44,161 nucleotides of DNA from Neolewinella persica DSM 23188 (GCF_000373105.1 NZ_KB890453.1:1-44161), one strand, 5' to 3'; positions 27,468 through 36,175 are shown, counted from the stretch's first letter. The notes: a model not told the origin generated them from the sequence alone. Numbers and translations: made by a program.

Positions 27468-30400
27468 ATGCTTCGCACTCGCTTGTGGGCCACTTTGGTT
27501 GGCCTGCTATTTACCGTCGTTTTATCGGCGCAAGTATCGGGTATCGTAATTGATGCTGAAACCAAAGAACCACTAATTGGGGCGTCGGTTCTGCCTCCGA
27601 ATGGCTACGAAGATCCGACCGTAACGGATCTGGATGGTCGTTTCTCATTCCAATATTATAAAGGGAACGAGGGTGGTTACCTTTCCGTTAGTTATACTGG
27701 TTACAAATCGGAACGTATCAATTTGGGCGCGGACGCAGGTGCATGGAAAGGTCTTACAATAGCATTGCAACCCGGAGCTGACTTAGGTGAAGTAGTAGTC
27801 ACCGCCCTGGGCCTAAAGCGGGACAACCGCGAACTAGGCTACGCCGTCCAACAAATCGATGGCGAGGCCCTTACCGACGTGCAAGCCGTCAATTTTCTCG
27901 ATAACCTCGCCGGCCAGGTAGCCGGCCTGCGCGTAACCGCCGGTGCTACGGGCGTAGGCTCCACCAGCCAAATCGTGATCCGGGGGCAATCCTCCTTCAC
28001 CAACAACAACCCGCTGTTCGTCGTCGACGGAACACCGATCAACAACAATACCATCATCAACCTGACCAACGAGGCCGCCGCCGGCTTTCAGGAAGTCGAC
28101 TTTGGTAACGGTGCCATGGAAGTCAACCCGGCCGACATCGAATCCGTCAGTATCCTAAAGGGCGCTTCGGCGGCGGCGCTGTACGGCACCCGGGCCGCCA
28201 ACGGCGTGGTCCAGATCACTACCAAATCCGGAGGCCGTAAGCCAGGCCTTGGCATCAGCTTCAACAGTAGCTTGACGGTCGACAACCCCTTCCAGTTGCC
28301 TGAGGTACAGAACGAGTTTGGCCAGGGACAGGGCGGACAGTTCGAGTTCGTCGACGGCCTGGGTGCCGGCACTTCCGACAACATCACCTACAGCTACGGT
28401 CCCCGCCTCGACCAGGGGCTAAACATCGCCCAGTTCGACAGCCCGGTGACCTTGCCCGACGGCAGGGTAGTGCGCGGCGGCGATGTGGCCGTACACGGTG
28501 GCGTACCCATCACACCCTCTCCCTGGGTCAGCAATCCCGACAACGTTAAAGATTTCTACGAAACCGGAACTACCTCCATCAATAGCCTCGCCATCAGCGG
28601 CGGCGGTGACTATGGCGATTTTCGCCTGTCAGCCACCGACCTGCGCTCCAAAAGCTACATCCCCGGCGTCAACCTGAACCGCAAGAACATTTCCGGTAAA
28701 TTCGGCTTCCGGCCTACGGATAAGCTGACGGTGAATGCGAACATCAACTACGTCAACAGCCAGTCGGACAACCGGCCAGCGGCCGGTTACGGTTCCGAGA
28801 ACATCGGCTACAGCCTTACCGCCTGGTACCCCCGGCAGGCCAATACAGAATCGCTGCGAAACTACTGGCAGCCCGGCCTGGAAGGCACGCAGCAGTACAG
28901 CTTTAACTACACTTTCTTCGACAATCCGTTCTTCATTCTACAGGAGAACCGCAACAGCTTTAACCGGGACCGCCTGTTTGGCAACGTTTCTGCCAGCTAC
29001 GAATTCAGCCCAACCTTGCGGGCCACCGTTCGCTCCGGTATGGATTACAGCAACGAACAACGGCAGTTTCGTCGCAACTTCAGCTCGAACCGTTTCGTCC
29101 AGGGAGGTTACGCAGAGAACGACGTTTTTTACCGCGAAAACAATACTGACCTTTTGCTCGACTACCGCCCTAATCTGGCGGGGAACTTCAGTCTTAATCT
29201 TCTTGGTGGCGCAAACCGTCTCGACCAAACGGCCCGCAATACGCAGAGCCAGGCCAACACTTTGGCGCAGCCCGGGATCTTCCGCCTTAGCAATGCCGCC
29301 AGCCCGGTAGAGATATTTGATCAGGTGGCCAATAAACGGATCAACAGTGTATACGGCCTGGCCAAAATCGGCTATAAAGACTTCCTCTTTCTCGACGTTA
29401 CCGGACGTAACGACTGGTCTTCCGCTCTGGCTACGCCGACCAATGCGGATAACACGAGCTTTTTTTACCCCTCCGTCAGCCTCAGCTTCCTGGCCGATCG
29501 GGTCCTGAACCTGCCAACCAGCGTCAGCTTCCTGCAGTTGCGGGCCAATTGGGCGCAGGTCGGCAACGATACCGATCCCTACCGGACAAGTTCGACCTTC
29601 GTGGCACAGACACCTTTTGGCGGTCAACCAACCTTCACGGAACAGGCTGTGCTGGCCGCGCCCGGCTTACTGCCTGAGCAAATAACCAGTGCGGAATTTG
29701 GCTTCGACGCCCGTTTCCTGGACGACCGGATCGGCCTGGATGTAACCTACTATAACCAGACCACCGAAAACCAGATCCTTAGCCTGCCCGTACCCTTATC
29801 TTCCGGCTACCGGGAGCAGATCGTGAATGGGGGGAAAGTGAGTGCTTCCGGGTTAGAGGCTGTTTTGAGCCTGCGTCCGATATGGAACACCGGTTTCAAA
29901 TGGACCAGCCGCTTTAACTTCAGTACGACAAAGGCAACGGTGGATGAGTTGCCCAACGGGACGGAACGATTTACTTTGGCCTACAGCCGTGTCTACAACT
30001 CCGTAAACCAGACGGTATTCTTCATCATCGAGGAAGGTGGAGAGATCGGAGACATATGGGGAACGGGCTACCTCCGAAACGACGATGGCAATCTGGTGCT
30101 GAACAGTTCAGGTGGCTTCATTGCCGACAATAACCTGAAAAAACTAGGCAACGCTAACCCGGATTTTATCCTGGGCTTTCAGAACAACTTCCGGGTGGGG
30201 AACTTTGACCTGGGCGTATTGCTTGACTGGCGACAGGGTGGCCAGATCGTAAGCAGGACGCTGGCCCTGGCCGGCGTTGCCGGCCAGTTGGCGGAGACGG
30301 CGGACCGGCCGGAGGCCGGTTTTGTCATCGAAGGGGTCCAGAATACGGGTTCCAGCGATAACCCGGTTTACGTACAAAACACCACCCCCGTTTCCGCCGA

Positions 30401-30710
30401 AAGCTACTACCGTAGCTTCTACGATCGGAACCACGAGGAGAACAACGTCTATGATGCCAGCTACCTTAAAATTCGGGAAGTCTCTCTTACCTACCACATG
30501 AATCAAGATCAGTTAGCGGATAGTTTCCTGAGTGGGCTGGGCAGTCTGAGCGTGAGCCTGATCGGTCGGAACCTGTATGCTTTCTCGGCCATCCCACACT
30601 TTGATCCTGAGCAGTTCGCGATTCAGGGGCAGAACATCGTTGGTGGGGTGGAGGACATTTCTTACCCCTCTGCTCGGTCGTTTGGGCTTAACCTTGGGGT
30701 GGAGTTCTAA
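27468..30710 (+). CDS. SusC/RagA-type TonB-linked outer-membrane transporter
   Basis: 1080 residues. It has a signal peptide (1-21, LSAQ), a carboxypeptidase-regulatory-like domain (22-110: VSGIVIDAETKEPLIGASV), a TonB plug (about 115-240 with the conserved AALYGTRAANGVVQITTKSG) and a beta barrel ending in a terminal aromatic strand (LGVEF). With the SusD partner it forms the bucket-and-lid uptake complex powered by TonB. The first residues of the plug (VVVTALGLKR) are family-typical. Residues 86-94 (GADAGAWKG) come from a family A repeat and lengthen the last loop of the regulatory domain. The substrate is unknown, as no glycosidase is adjacent. Confidence 0.95.
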   Translation: MLRTRLWATLVGLLFTVVLSAQVSGIVIDAETKEPLIGASVLPPNGYEDPTVTDLDGRFSFQYYKGNEGGYLSVSYTGYKSERINLGADAGAWKGLTIALQPGADLGEVVVTALGLKRDNRELGYAVQQIDGEALTDVQAVNFLDNLAGQVAGLRVTAGATGVGSTSQIVIRGQSSFTNNNPLFVVDGTPINNNTIINLTNEAAAGFQEVDFGNGAMEVNPADIESVSILKGASAAALYGTRAANGVVQITTKSGGRKPGLGISFNSSLTVDNPFQLPEVQNEFGQGQGGQFEFVDGLGAGTSDNITYSYGPRLDQGLNIAQFDSPVTLPDGRVVRGGDVAVHGGVPITPSPWVSNPDNVKDFYETGTTSINSLAISGGGDYGDFRLSATDLRSKSYIPGVNLNRKNISGKFGFRPTDKLTVNANINYVNSQSDNRPAAGYGSENIGYSLTAWYPRQANTESLRNYWQPGLEGTQQYSFNYTFFDNPFFILQENRNSFNRDRLFGNVSASYEFSPTLRATVRSGMDYSNEQRQFRRNFSSNRFVQGGYAENDVFYRENNTDLLLDYRPNLAGNFSLNLLGGANRLDQTARNTQSQANTLAQPGIFRLSNAASPVEIFDQVANKRINSVYGLAKIGYKDFLFLDVTGRNDWSSALATPTNADNTSFFYPSVSLSFLADRVLNLPTSVSFLQLRANWAQVGNDTDPYRTSSTFVAQTPFGGQPTFTEQAVLAAPGLLPEQITSAEFGFDARFLDDRIGLDVTYYNQTTENQILSLPVPLSSGYREQIVNGGKVSASGLEAVLSLRPIWNTGFKWTSRFNFSTTKATVDELPNGTERFTLAYSRVYNSVNQTVFFIIEEGGEIGDIWGTGYLRNDDGNLVLNSSGGFIADNNLKKLGNANPDFILGFQNNFRVGNFDLGVLLDWRQGGQIVSRTLALAGVAGQLAETADRPEAGFVIEGVQNTGSSDNPVYVQNTTPVSAESYYRSFYDRNHEENNVYDASYLKIREVSLTYHMNQDQLADSFLSGLGSLSVSLIGRNLYAFSAIPHFDPEQFAIQGQNIVGGVEDISYPSARSFGLNLGVEF
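27725..27751 (+). repeat. Family A dispersed repeat, copy 7 (inside susC)
   Basis: GGGCGCGGACGCAGGTGCA plus TGGAAAGG, in frame, read as Gly-Ala-Asp-Ala-Gly-Ala-Trp-Lys-Gly in a loop of the N-terminal beta domain. Confidence 0.7.
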
Positions 30711-30712
30711 GT

Positions 30713-30851
30713 AGTGAGTTGGAGAGTTACTGAGTCACTGAGTTGCTGCCGCAAGTACCGTTCGCGGCGCTTCGCTTGCTCACCTAAGGCGAATGAGCGA
30801 AGCGAAATGAGTGGAAACAGCGGTAGCCACTCAGTGACTCACCAACTCACT
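30713..30851. repeat. 139-bp concentric palindrome between susC and susD
   Basis: Four nested stems: 30713-30722 with 30842-30851 (10 bp), 30731-30743 with 30829-30841 (13 bp), 30745-30752 with 30820-30827 (8 bp, one G-T pair), and 30768-30776 with 30796-30804 (9 bp). The outer arms are 8-bp words (GAGTTGGA, GAGTTACT, GAGTCACT, GAGTTGCT). It starts two bases after the susC stop. Confidence 0.85.
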
Positions 30852-30871
30852 CTGCACCCGCGTCCGCGCCA
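30850..30871 (-). repeat. Family A dispersed repeat, copy 8 (just before susD)
   Basis: The minus strand reads TGGCGCGGACGCGGGTGCA. It ends 13 bases before the susD ATG, where a ribosome binding site would be, and follows the palindrome without a gap. Confidence 0.65.
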
Positions 30872-30884
30872 AAAAAATAAAAAA

Positions 30885-32321
30885 ATGAAAAAGCTATTCC
30901 TCCTTTTATCCCTTCTCCCTTTTCTCCTTCTCTTCACCTGTACCAAGGACTTCGAGGCCATAAACACTAACGATAATGCACCCAGCGAAGTCCAGCCCGA
31001 ATTGCTGCTACGCCAGGTATTATACGGCTACGGTGACGCGATGAGTTACGAAGGCTTCGTAGCTGGAAACTTGCTGAGTCAGCATTTCTCGATGATCGAT
31101 TTTAACCTCTTTGACCGGCATGCGCTGAGCTCTCCGCAGGAAGGCGGTAATCCCTGGCCAATTCTCTATACTGCCCTGCGCGACAACGAGACCATCCTGC
31201 AATTGAGCCGTGAAAACCCCGCGCAATCGGTTTATGAAGGTCCTGCCTTGGTAATGAAGGCCTACCTGACCATGACACTAACTGATATGTTCGGTGATGT
31301 ACCTTACTTTGATGCTTTTCAGGGCCGCTCGGCTGGTATCACCACCCCGAAATACGACACCCAGGAAGCTATTTACATGGAAGCTGGCGGAATTCTTGAT
31401 AACCTGAGAGAGGCCGTGCGGGCAATGGACGACTACACTGGCGTTCAAACGCTACAAGGCGACTTGCTCTACGATGGGGACCTCGAAGGTTGGATTCGTT
31501 TCGCCACCAGCCTAAGGATCAAAGCGCTGATGCGCATCTCTGATCGCAGAGGGCCCGGTCTGGAGCTTAACTTTATTTTCCAAAGTGGCCGTTACCTGCA
31601 AACTAACGAGCAGAATGCTACCTTCGATTTTGCTGCAGGGCCGCCCAATAGCTTTCCGTTCGCCACGGCCCGCGTCGGTATCTTCAACGTATTCCTGATG
31701 AGTGAAACTGCACAGGAAATTTACGCCGACTCCGGCGATCCCCGCGTAGCGACTCATTTTCGCTCTAGTGCCGCGACCAATGAATTCAGCGGCATCATCA
31801 ACGGCATTGATGCCTCTAGTGCAATCACACCCGACGATTTTGCCCGCCCCGGTACCATTTTTCGCGAAAATACTGGCGACCACGACTTCAACTTTATGAC
31901 GGCCTGGGAAACCGATTTTTTACTGGCAGAAGCTATGTTGAAGGGATACGTAAATGCTAATGCACAGGAATCGTACGAAAGCGGAGTAACTAAAGCTTTC
32001 GATTACTGGCTCACCGATATGCCCGGCAACCACCTGACTCGCAGTTCCGCTGCCTGGGATGCAGATAACGGCCTTGAGCAAATCATCACCCAAAAATGGA
32101 TCGCCAACATCGGAAACGCCTACGAGGGTTGGGCCGAGTGGCGACGGACCGGCTTCCCGGCCCTGAAACCAGTACAGGCAAGCCTGAATGCTGGCCTTTA
32201 TCCCGTCCGAATGCCGTACCCCAGCGATGAGCAAGCGCTGAACTTCGAAAATTATCAGGTGGCTGCAGCGGCTACTGAGGATAACTCGGTTAATGTTCGG
32301 GTTTGGTGGGACACAGAGTAG
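30885..32321 (+). CDS. SusD/RagB-family nutrient-binding lipoprotein
   Basis: 478 residues from ATG 30885. The frame is open from the susC stop (30714), but that extension is translated palindrome. MKKLFLLLSLLPFLLLFTC is a clear lipoprotein signal (lipobox LFTC). The body fits the SusD-like group: INTNDNAPSEVQPELLLRQ at the start, YGDAMSYEGFVAGN, LTDMFGDVPYFDAF and the C-terminal WIANIGNAYEGWAEWRRTGFPAL with Pro and Trp marks. It caps the SusC barrel on the cell surface. The stop TAG is the start of a TAGTCTTG repeat. Confidence 0.94.
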   Translation: MKKLFLLLSLLPFLLLFTCTKDFEAINTNDNAPSEVQPELLLRQVLYGYGDAMSYEGFVAGNLLSQHFSMIDFNLFDRHALSSPQEGGNPWPILYTALRDNETILQLSRENPAQSVYEGPALVMKAYLTMTLTDMFGDVPYFDAFQGRSAGITTPKYDTQEAIYMEAGGILDNLREAVRAMDDYTGVQTLQGDLLYDGDLEGWIRFATSLRIKALMRISDRRGPGLELNFIFQSGRYLQTNEQNATFDFAAGPPNSFPFATARVGIFNVFLMSETAQEIYADSGDPRVATHFRSSAATNEFSGIINGIDASSAITPDDFARPGTIFRENTGDHDFNFMTAWETDFLLAEAMLKGYVNANAQESYESGVTKAFDYWLTDMPGNHLTRSSAAWDADNGLEQIITQKWIANIGNAYEGWAEWRRTGFPALKPVQASLNAGLYPVRMPYPSDEQALNFENYQVAAAATEDNSVNVRVWWDTE

Positions 32322-32469
32322 TCTTGCGGTCTGTTGGTCTTGTAGGCTGCCGCATCGGGGTGCTCGCTTTGCTCGTTTTGCTCGTTTTGGGGAAACCATT
32401 AAGGAAGTAAGACATTAAGAGCTACACCAAGGTAGTCTTGTAGTTTGGTAGTCTTGTAGGCTGCCGCAT
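32319..32469 (+). repeat. Repeat cluster after susD: 37-bp direct repeat flanking reversed B tract
   Basis: TAGTCTTG word arrays at 32319-32355 (starting with the susD stop) and 32433-32469 both end TAGGCTGCCGCAT. Between them lie GCTCG units (32362-32384) and a reversed family B tract (32392-32431). Unlike at 18651, the arms are direct rather than inverted. Confidence 0.75.
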
Positions 32470-32574
32470 TTTGGAGTAGAGAAACCTGCTCTGTTATCCT
32501 TCCCGGTTCAATTTTATTTCAACATATATAAACCAAGGTCTATCAATCTGCCAGACTACCAATCTATTAATCTA

Positions 32575-34056
32575 ATGCAGTGGCTGCTAGTTGTAGGCTC
32601 CAGCCTACTCCTTTTCGCAGTTGCCCCAATGGCGCGAACGGCCGCCGAATTCTTCGGCGGCTCAAGGCGTGAACGGGCGCCTGGGCTAGTGGCACTAACG
32701 AGCAGCTTGGTTATCAGTTGGTTATTCGCCAAATCCATTACCAATGCGGCAAATCTTGGTCTGGCCTTCGGACTGGTAGGTGGCGTGGCCTACGGTGCCT
32801 ATTACCTTAGTTTTGGTGTCGCAGGCTGGGTGATCTACCGGATGCGGACGGTGGGCGGATTCACGTCGATTCATCATTTCCTTTCGAGCCGCTTTGGTAA
32901 GGGAGCGATGATTATGTTTTCGCTCTTAATCTGTTTTAGGTTGTTCAACGAAGTATGGTCGAATACGATGGTGATTGGCAGCTACTTCGGTGGGGAGGGG
33001 GAGCCAGCTTATTACGCGGCGATCGTGGTCTTTACCTTGTTGACACTGGCGTATAGTTTGAAGGGGGGGATGTCATCGAGCATCCTCACCGACGTGATCC
33101 AGATGGCCTTGTTTGGGGTGTTGATCACGGTCATCTTACTGGCGGTTCTACCCCGGGTAGATTACCAGATTGCACCGATTATGTCGAGCGGAGAATGGAC
33201 GATGGCGGCTGGCGGAAATTTATTGCTCGTAGCCATTTTGCAGAGTTTCAGTTACCCTTTTCATGATCCGGTAATGACGGACCGGGGCTTTTTGAGCGAC
33301 CCAAAAACGACGCTGAAGGCCTTTTTCTGGGCCATGCCGATTGGTTTTATCTGCATCGTGTTGTTCAGCATTGTCGGCATTTATGGCGGGATTACTGGCG
33401 TACAGGGGCAGGCACCGGTTGAGGTCGCCAAGCTGCTGGGCGGCCCGATTTTATTAGTGATGAACTTCATCATGATTACCTCGGCGGCCAGTACGCTGGA
33501 TTCGACGTTTACCAGTTTCGCCAAATTAGCGGTGATTGACTTAGGGGCGGGGCCGCAGGTGCAAGGGAAGTTACTTGCAGGGCAAGCCATCGACGAGATT
33601 GGTTCCCCATCATTTATGCTGGAGCCTTCATCGGAGGAAGAATTAACCGGAGGGGAGAAGGATAAAGCGAACCTCGCGTGGTTTATCTATCCATATACCA
33701 CCAACCCTGTCTCCGCCGGTCGCCTGGCCATGGCTCTGATCACCATTTTAGGGACGATTCCGGTTTTCCTTGGCCCGGAAATACTGTCAGCTACAACCGT
33801 ATCCGGTGCTATGGTTGCGGGTTTGGCACCAGTGTTTTGCTTATGGCGCCTCAAAGCACCACCCCTGAGTTTTTGGCTCTCTGTGGGCTTTGGTTTACTG
33901 TGTGGTTTCGCGTTGGTCTTCGGTTGGTGGCCGGAGGCTTGGACGGTCTCTACTGGTAAATACGCCGACTTGCTGGGGGTAACTATTCTGGAGTTAATCG
34001 GGTGTTCCATGCTATTTTTGCTTCCCCTGGCCTGGAATAAGGTGCGTTTTACCTGA
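32575..34056 (+). CDS. Sodium:solute symporter (SSS family)
   Basis: 493 residues with about 12-13 TM helices. The early GxAGGVAYGAYYLSFGVAGWVIYRMR region, the FTSIHHFLSSRFG segment, and the SFSYPFHDPVMTDRGFLSD and [22 protein letters not shown] motifs fit sodium-dependent solute symporters of the inner membrane. The loop after that helix is long and polar (about 320-365) and contains family A repeat sequence read as LGAGPQVQGK. Its place after SusC/SusD suggests it carries the same nutrient across the inner membrane. This is inference, as a 253-bp repeat cluster separates the genes. Confidence 0.9.
   Translation: MQWLLVVGSSLLLFAVAPMARTAAEFFGGSRRERAPGLVALTSSLVISWLFAKSITNAANLGLAFGLVGGVAYGAYYLSFGVAGWVIYRMRTVGGFTSIHHFLSSRFGKGAMIMFSLLICFRLFNEVWSNTMVIGSYFGGEGEPAYYAAIVVFTLLTLAYSLKGGMSSSILTDVIQMALFGVLITVILLAVLPRVDYQIAPIMSSGEWTMAAGGNLLLVAILQSFSYPFHDPVMTDRGFLSDPKTTLKAFFWAMPIGFICIVLFSIVGIYGGITGVQGQAPVEVAKLLGGPILLVMNFIMITSAASTLDSTFTSFAKLAVIDLGAGPQVQGKLLAGQAIDEIGSPSFMLEPSSEEELTGGEKDKANLAWFIYPYTTNPVSAGRLAMALITILGTIPVFLGPEILSATTVSGAMVAGLAPVFCLWRLKAPPLSFWLSVGFGLLCGFALVFGWWPEAWTVSTGKYADLLGVTILELIGCSMLFLLPLAWNKVRFT
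33545..33570 (+). repeat. Family A dispersed repeat, copy 9 (inside the symporter gene)
   Basis: GGGCGGGGCCGCAGGTGCA plus AGGGAAG, in frame, read as Gly-Ala-Gly-Pro-Gln-Val-Gln-Gly-Lys in a polar loop. Confidence 0.7.
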
Positions 34057-34144
34057 GGTTATCTTTTGTGTTGAGAAACATTAATGGGTACTGCGTAATT
34101 CTTCGACCGCTTTCAGATAAGGTTAGGAACTTGCCAGAATTTTA

Positions 34145-34166
34145 ACCTTCGAACATGTTCGAAGGT
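34145..34166. promoter_or_regulatory. 22-bp perfect palindrome upstream of the csaA-like gene
   Basis: ACCTTCGAACA/TGTTCGAAGGT is fully self-complementary and ends 27 bp before the TATATTCG box. Its size and position suit an operator or activator site for a dimeric regulator. It could also be a dispersed palindromic repeat. Confidence 0.5.
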
Positions 34167-34193
34167 GCGTGCAACAAAACGTTACTTCCCACC

Positions 34194-34201
34194 TATATTC
34201 G
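34194..34201 (+). promoter_or_regulatory. TAnnTTCG -7-like box before the csaA-like gene
   Basis: TATATTCG, four bases (CAAT), then ATG at 34206. It fits the start-abutting box series. Confidence 0.4.
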
Positions 34202-34205
34202 CAAT

Positions 34206-34547
34206 ATGGATAAGACGTCCCCTCTGACCTGGCAAGAATTCACCCGCGTCCAAATGCACGTAGGCACAGTTCTGAGCGCTGAACCATTTCCCGAAGCTAG
34301 CAATCCGAGTTACAAGCTAAGGATCGACTTCGGTCCGCTCGGAGAGCGGAAGACCTCTGCGCAGATCACCGATCGGTACCTGGCCGAGGAATTGGTTGGT
34401 CGGCAGGTGATCGCTGTACTGAATTTTCCGCCGAAGCAGATTGCTAATATGATGAGTGAATGCCTCGTTTTGGGCGGCATAGAAGGGAAAGTGGTTACCT
34501 TGCTGCGGCCGGATAAGGCAGTAGCTAACGGTACGAGGGTTGGATAA
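34206..34547 (+). CDS. csaA: CsaA-like tRNA-binding (OB-fold) protein
   Basis: 113 residues from ATG 34206. The frame opens at 34155, but those 17 extra codons translate the palindrome. The small OB fold is of the EMAP II/CsaA kind: RVQMHVGTVLSAEPFPEASNPSYKLRIDFG, then QVIAVLNFPPKQIANMMSECLVLGG, which is the dimer and tRNA-elbow binding surface of the family. CsaA has been called an export chaperone, but tRNA binding is the better-supported activity. NIPSNAP follows 50 bp later, after a tract of GACAACCA-type words. Confidence 0.87.
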   Translation: MDKTSPLTWQEFTRVQMHVGTVLSAEPFPEASNPSYKLRIDFGPLGERKTSAQITDRYLAEELVGRQVIAVLNFPPKQIANMMSECLVLGGIEGKVVTLLRPDKAVANGTRVG

Positions 34548-34592
34548 CCCCGACAACTGACAACCAGACAACTTGATAACCAGATAACTGGA
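34545..34592 (+). repeat. 8-bp word tract (GACAACCA type) after the csaA-like gene
   Basis: Words GACAACTG, ACAACCAG, ACAACTTG, ATAACCAG and ATAACTGG keep an 8-bp phase from the csaA stop codon (TAA 34545-34547) to six bases before the next ATG. It is of the same design as other tracts in the window but with different letters. Confidence 0.6.
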
Positions 34593-34597
34593 CCATT

Positions 34598-35359
34598 ATG
34601 CAAAGAAGAAAATTCATCACAACCGCAGCTGCTGCGCTTCCCCTAAGTCTTGGCGCTATAACAACGCCATCAGGTTCTGCTGCTGAAGAACGACAACTGA
34701 TCGAACTGCGTACCTACGAAATTAAATTCGGAGGCAGCGGTCAGGGTGTCCTGATGACTTACCTCAAAGAGGTGCTGGAACCCGCACTGAAACGACTCGG
34801 TTGTCCGACTTTTCGGGTGATGAAAGAACTCGGTAATGAGGAACCTGCTAAGGTATGGGTGCTTATCGCTTACCCTAACGCCGAGGCTTATCTGGCCGGC
34901 CAGCACCTGAATGCGGATGCAGGATACCGGGAAGCAGCCACGAAGTACAACACCGTCCCGGCTGATAAACCTGTGTATAACCGGTTCTCTTCCCAACTGC
35001 TGCACGCTTTCCAGGGGATGCCCCTGGTGGCAAACCCCGGCGATGATGCCGGCCTTTTCGAGTTACGCACCTACGAAGGCTATAGCGAAGATGCCTTGCG
35101 CCGTAAAACCGCGATGTTCAACGATGAAGAAATCAAACTTTTCCTCAAGGTTGGTCTTCACCCCGTCTTCTTCGGGAAAATGATTTCAGGCCCTTACCGT
35201 CCGAGCCTGGTGTACATGTTACACTTCAGGAATATGGAAGAGCGTAATGCCAACTGGAGTGTTTTCGGCAGTCATCCGGAATGGAAGGCGATGGTTGGAC
35301 TGGAAAAGTATGCCAATTCGGTGTCCAATATTCGTAAAACGTTTTTGGTGCCGGCATAA
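34598..35359 (+). CDS. NIPSNAP-family protein with Tat-like signal
   Basis: 253 residues. The N-terminus MQRRKFITTAAAALPLSLGA has a twin-arginine pattern (RRKFI) and a weak hydrophobic core, so export by Tat is likely. Two NIPSNAP ferredoxin-like modules follow: LIELRTYEIKFGGSGQGVL (about 28-130) and LFELRTYEGYSEDALRRK (about 153-250). Both begin with the family's ELRTYE motif. No enzyme activity is established for this group. It lies in a compact same-strand run with csaA and PAP2 (25-bp gap to PAP2). Confidence 0.88.
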   Translation: MQRRKFITTAAAALPLSLGAITTPSGSAAEERQLIELRTYEIKFGGSGQGVLMTYLKEVLEPALKRLGCPTFRVMKELGNEEPAKVWVLIAYPNAEAYLAGQHLNADAGYREAATKYNTVPADKPVYNRFSSQLLHAFQGMPLVANPGDDAGLFELRTYEGYSEDALRRKTAMFNDEEIKLFLKVGLHPVFFGKMISGPYRPSLVYMLHFRNMEERNANWSVFGSHPEWKAMVGLEKYANSVSNIRKTFLVPA

Positions 35360-35372
35360 GCAATAGCCTTAT

Positions 35373-35380
35373 TACCTTAG
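35373..35380 (+). promoter_or_regulatory. TAnnTTAG -7-like box before the PAP2 gene
   Basis: TACCTTAG, then CCCC, then ATG at 35385. It fits the start-abutting box series and suggests the gene can be transcribed apart from NIPSNAP. Confidence 0.35.
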
Positions 35381-35384
35381 CCCC

Positions 35385-36128
35385 ATGCCCGTTTCTTCCC
35401 CTAATTCCTTCTCTGCCGTGTTACGCTTCCTGCGTTACAACTGGTTGTTTGTCGGCGGAACGTTGCTTTTGGTTTTGGCAAACATAGTTCTCATTGCTTC
35501 GTCTGCCCAGGGCGACGCCCTGGTCGCCATCAATAAACTGCGTACGGGGAATTGGGATACTTTCTTTAAGGTCGGCACTCATTTTGCGGAACCGGTGGCG
35601 TACCTGGGCGTAATCATCATAGTGACTGCCTTCAGCTACAGGCACGGAATTTTTACGATCGTAACGGGTGCGCTGGCGGGCGTCTTTTCTGGCATTTTAA
35701 AAGCTGTTTTTGCCCAGGCGAGGCCGATGCGCTGGTTTTTCGATAATTACGAAGAGATATGGCATTCCCTTAACCTGTTTGAAGAAAACTGGCGAAGTTG
35801 GGACCCCGATAGTAGTTTCCCCAGCGGGCATACTGCTTCAGCCTTTGCCCTGTATGGCTTTCTGGCGTTTACCGCCAGGAAACGTAAACTGTCGGTAAGC
35901 CTGCTGTGTTTTGGCCTTGCTGTAATGGTGGGGTTCAGCCGGATGTACCTCCTCTATCATTTTCTGCGCGACGTAACCGCCGGTGCATTTTTAGGGGTGC
36001 TCATCGGTGCCCTGGCCTACTATCTTCAAAAAGCTGCCTACCCCGAAGTAACCTGGCTTGATCGGGGGTGGTTGGACTTTTTTCGGAAACGGGAAGCTGC
36101 TTCTGGAAAAATTCCTCCTCCGGAATGA
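35385..36128 (+). CDS. PAP2-family membrane phosphatase
   Basis: 247 residues, about six TM helices. All three acid-phosphatase motifs are present: KAVFAQARP (Kx6RP), FPSGHTASAF (PSGH) and SRMYLLYHFLRD (SRx5Hx3D). Such enzymes dephosphorylate lipid phosphates, for example undecaprenyl diphosphate, phosphatidic acid or phosphatidylglycerol phosphate, on the periplasmic face of the inner membrane. The exact substrate cannot be read. The C-terminal 25 residues are polar and basic. Confidence 0.92.
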   Translation: MPVSSPNSFSAVLRFLRYNWLFVGGTLLLVLANIVLIASSAQGDALVAINKLRTGNWDTFFKVGTHFAEPVAYLGVIIIVTAFSYRHGIFTIVTGALAGVFSGILKAVFAQARPMRWFFDNYEEIWHSLNLFEENWRSWDPDSSFPSGHTASAFALYGFLAFTARKRKLSVSLLCFGLAVMVGFSRMYLLYHFLRDVTAGAFLGVLIGALAYYLQKAAYPEVTWLDRGWLDFFRKREAASGKIPPPE

Positions 36129-36150
36129 ATCCTTGCTTTTTTAATCTTTC

Positions 36151-36172
36151 CTTTGCACCTGCGTCCGCGCCC
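36151..36172 (-). repeat. Family A dispersed repeat, copy 10
   Basis: The minus strand reads GGGCGCGGACGCAGGTGCA plus AAG, identical in its core to the copies in susC and in the second esterase. It is intergenic, 23 bp after the PAP2 stop. Confidence 0.75.
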
Positions 36173-36175
36173 ATA

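Noticed and set aside
28938..29627. 229-codon frame antisense to susC
   Set aside because: It is fully inside susC on the other strand with no supporting motif.
30714..30884. 57-residue N-terminal extension of SusD
   Set aside because: It is translation of the palindrome and family A repeat. The lipoprotein signal starts at 30885.
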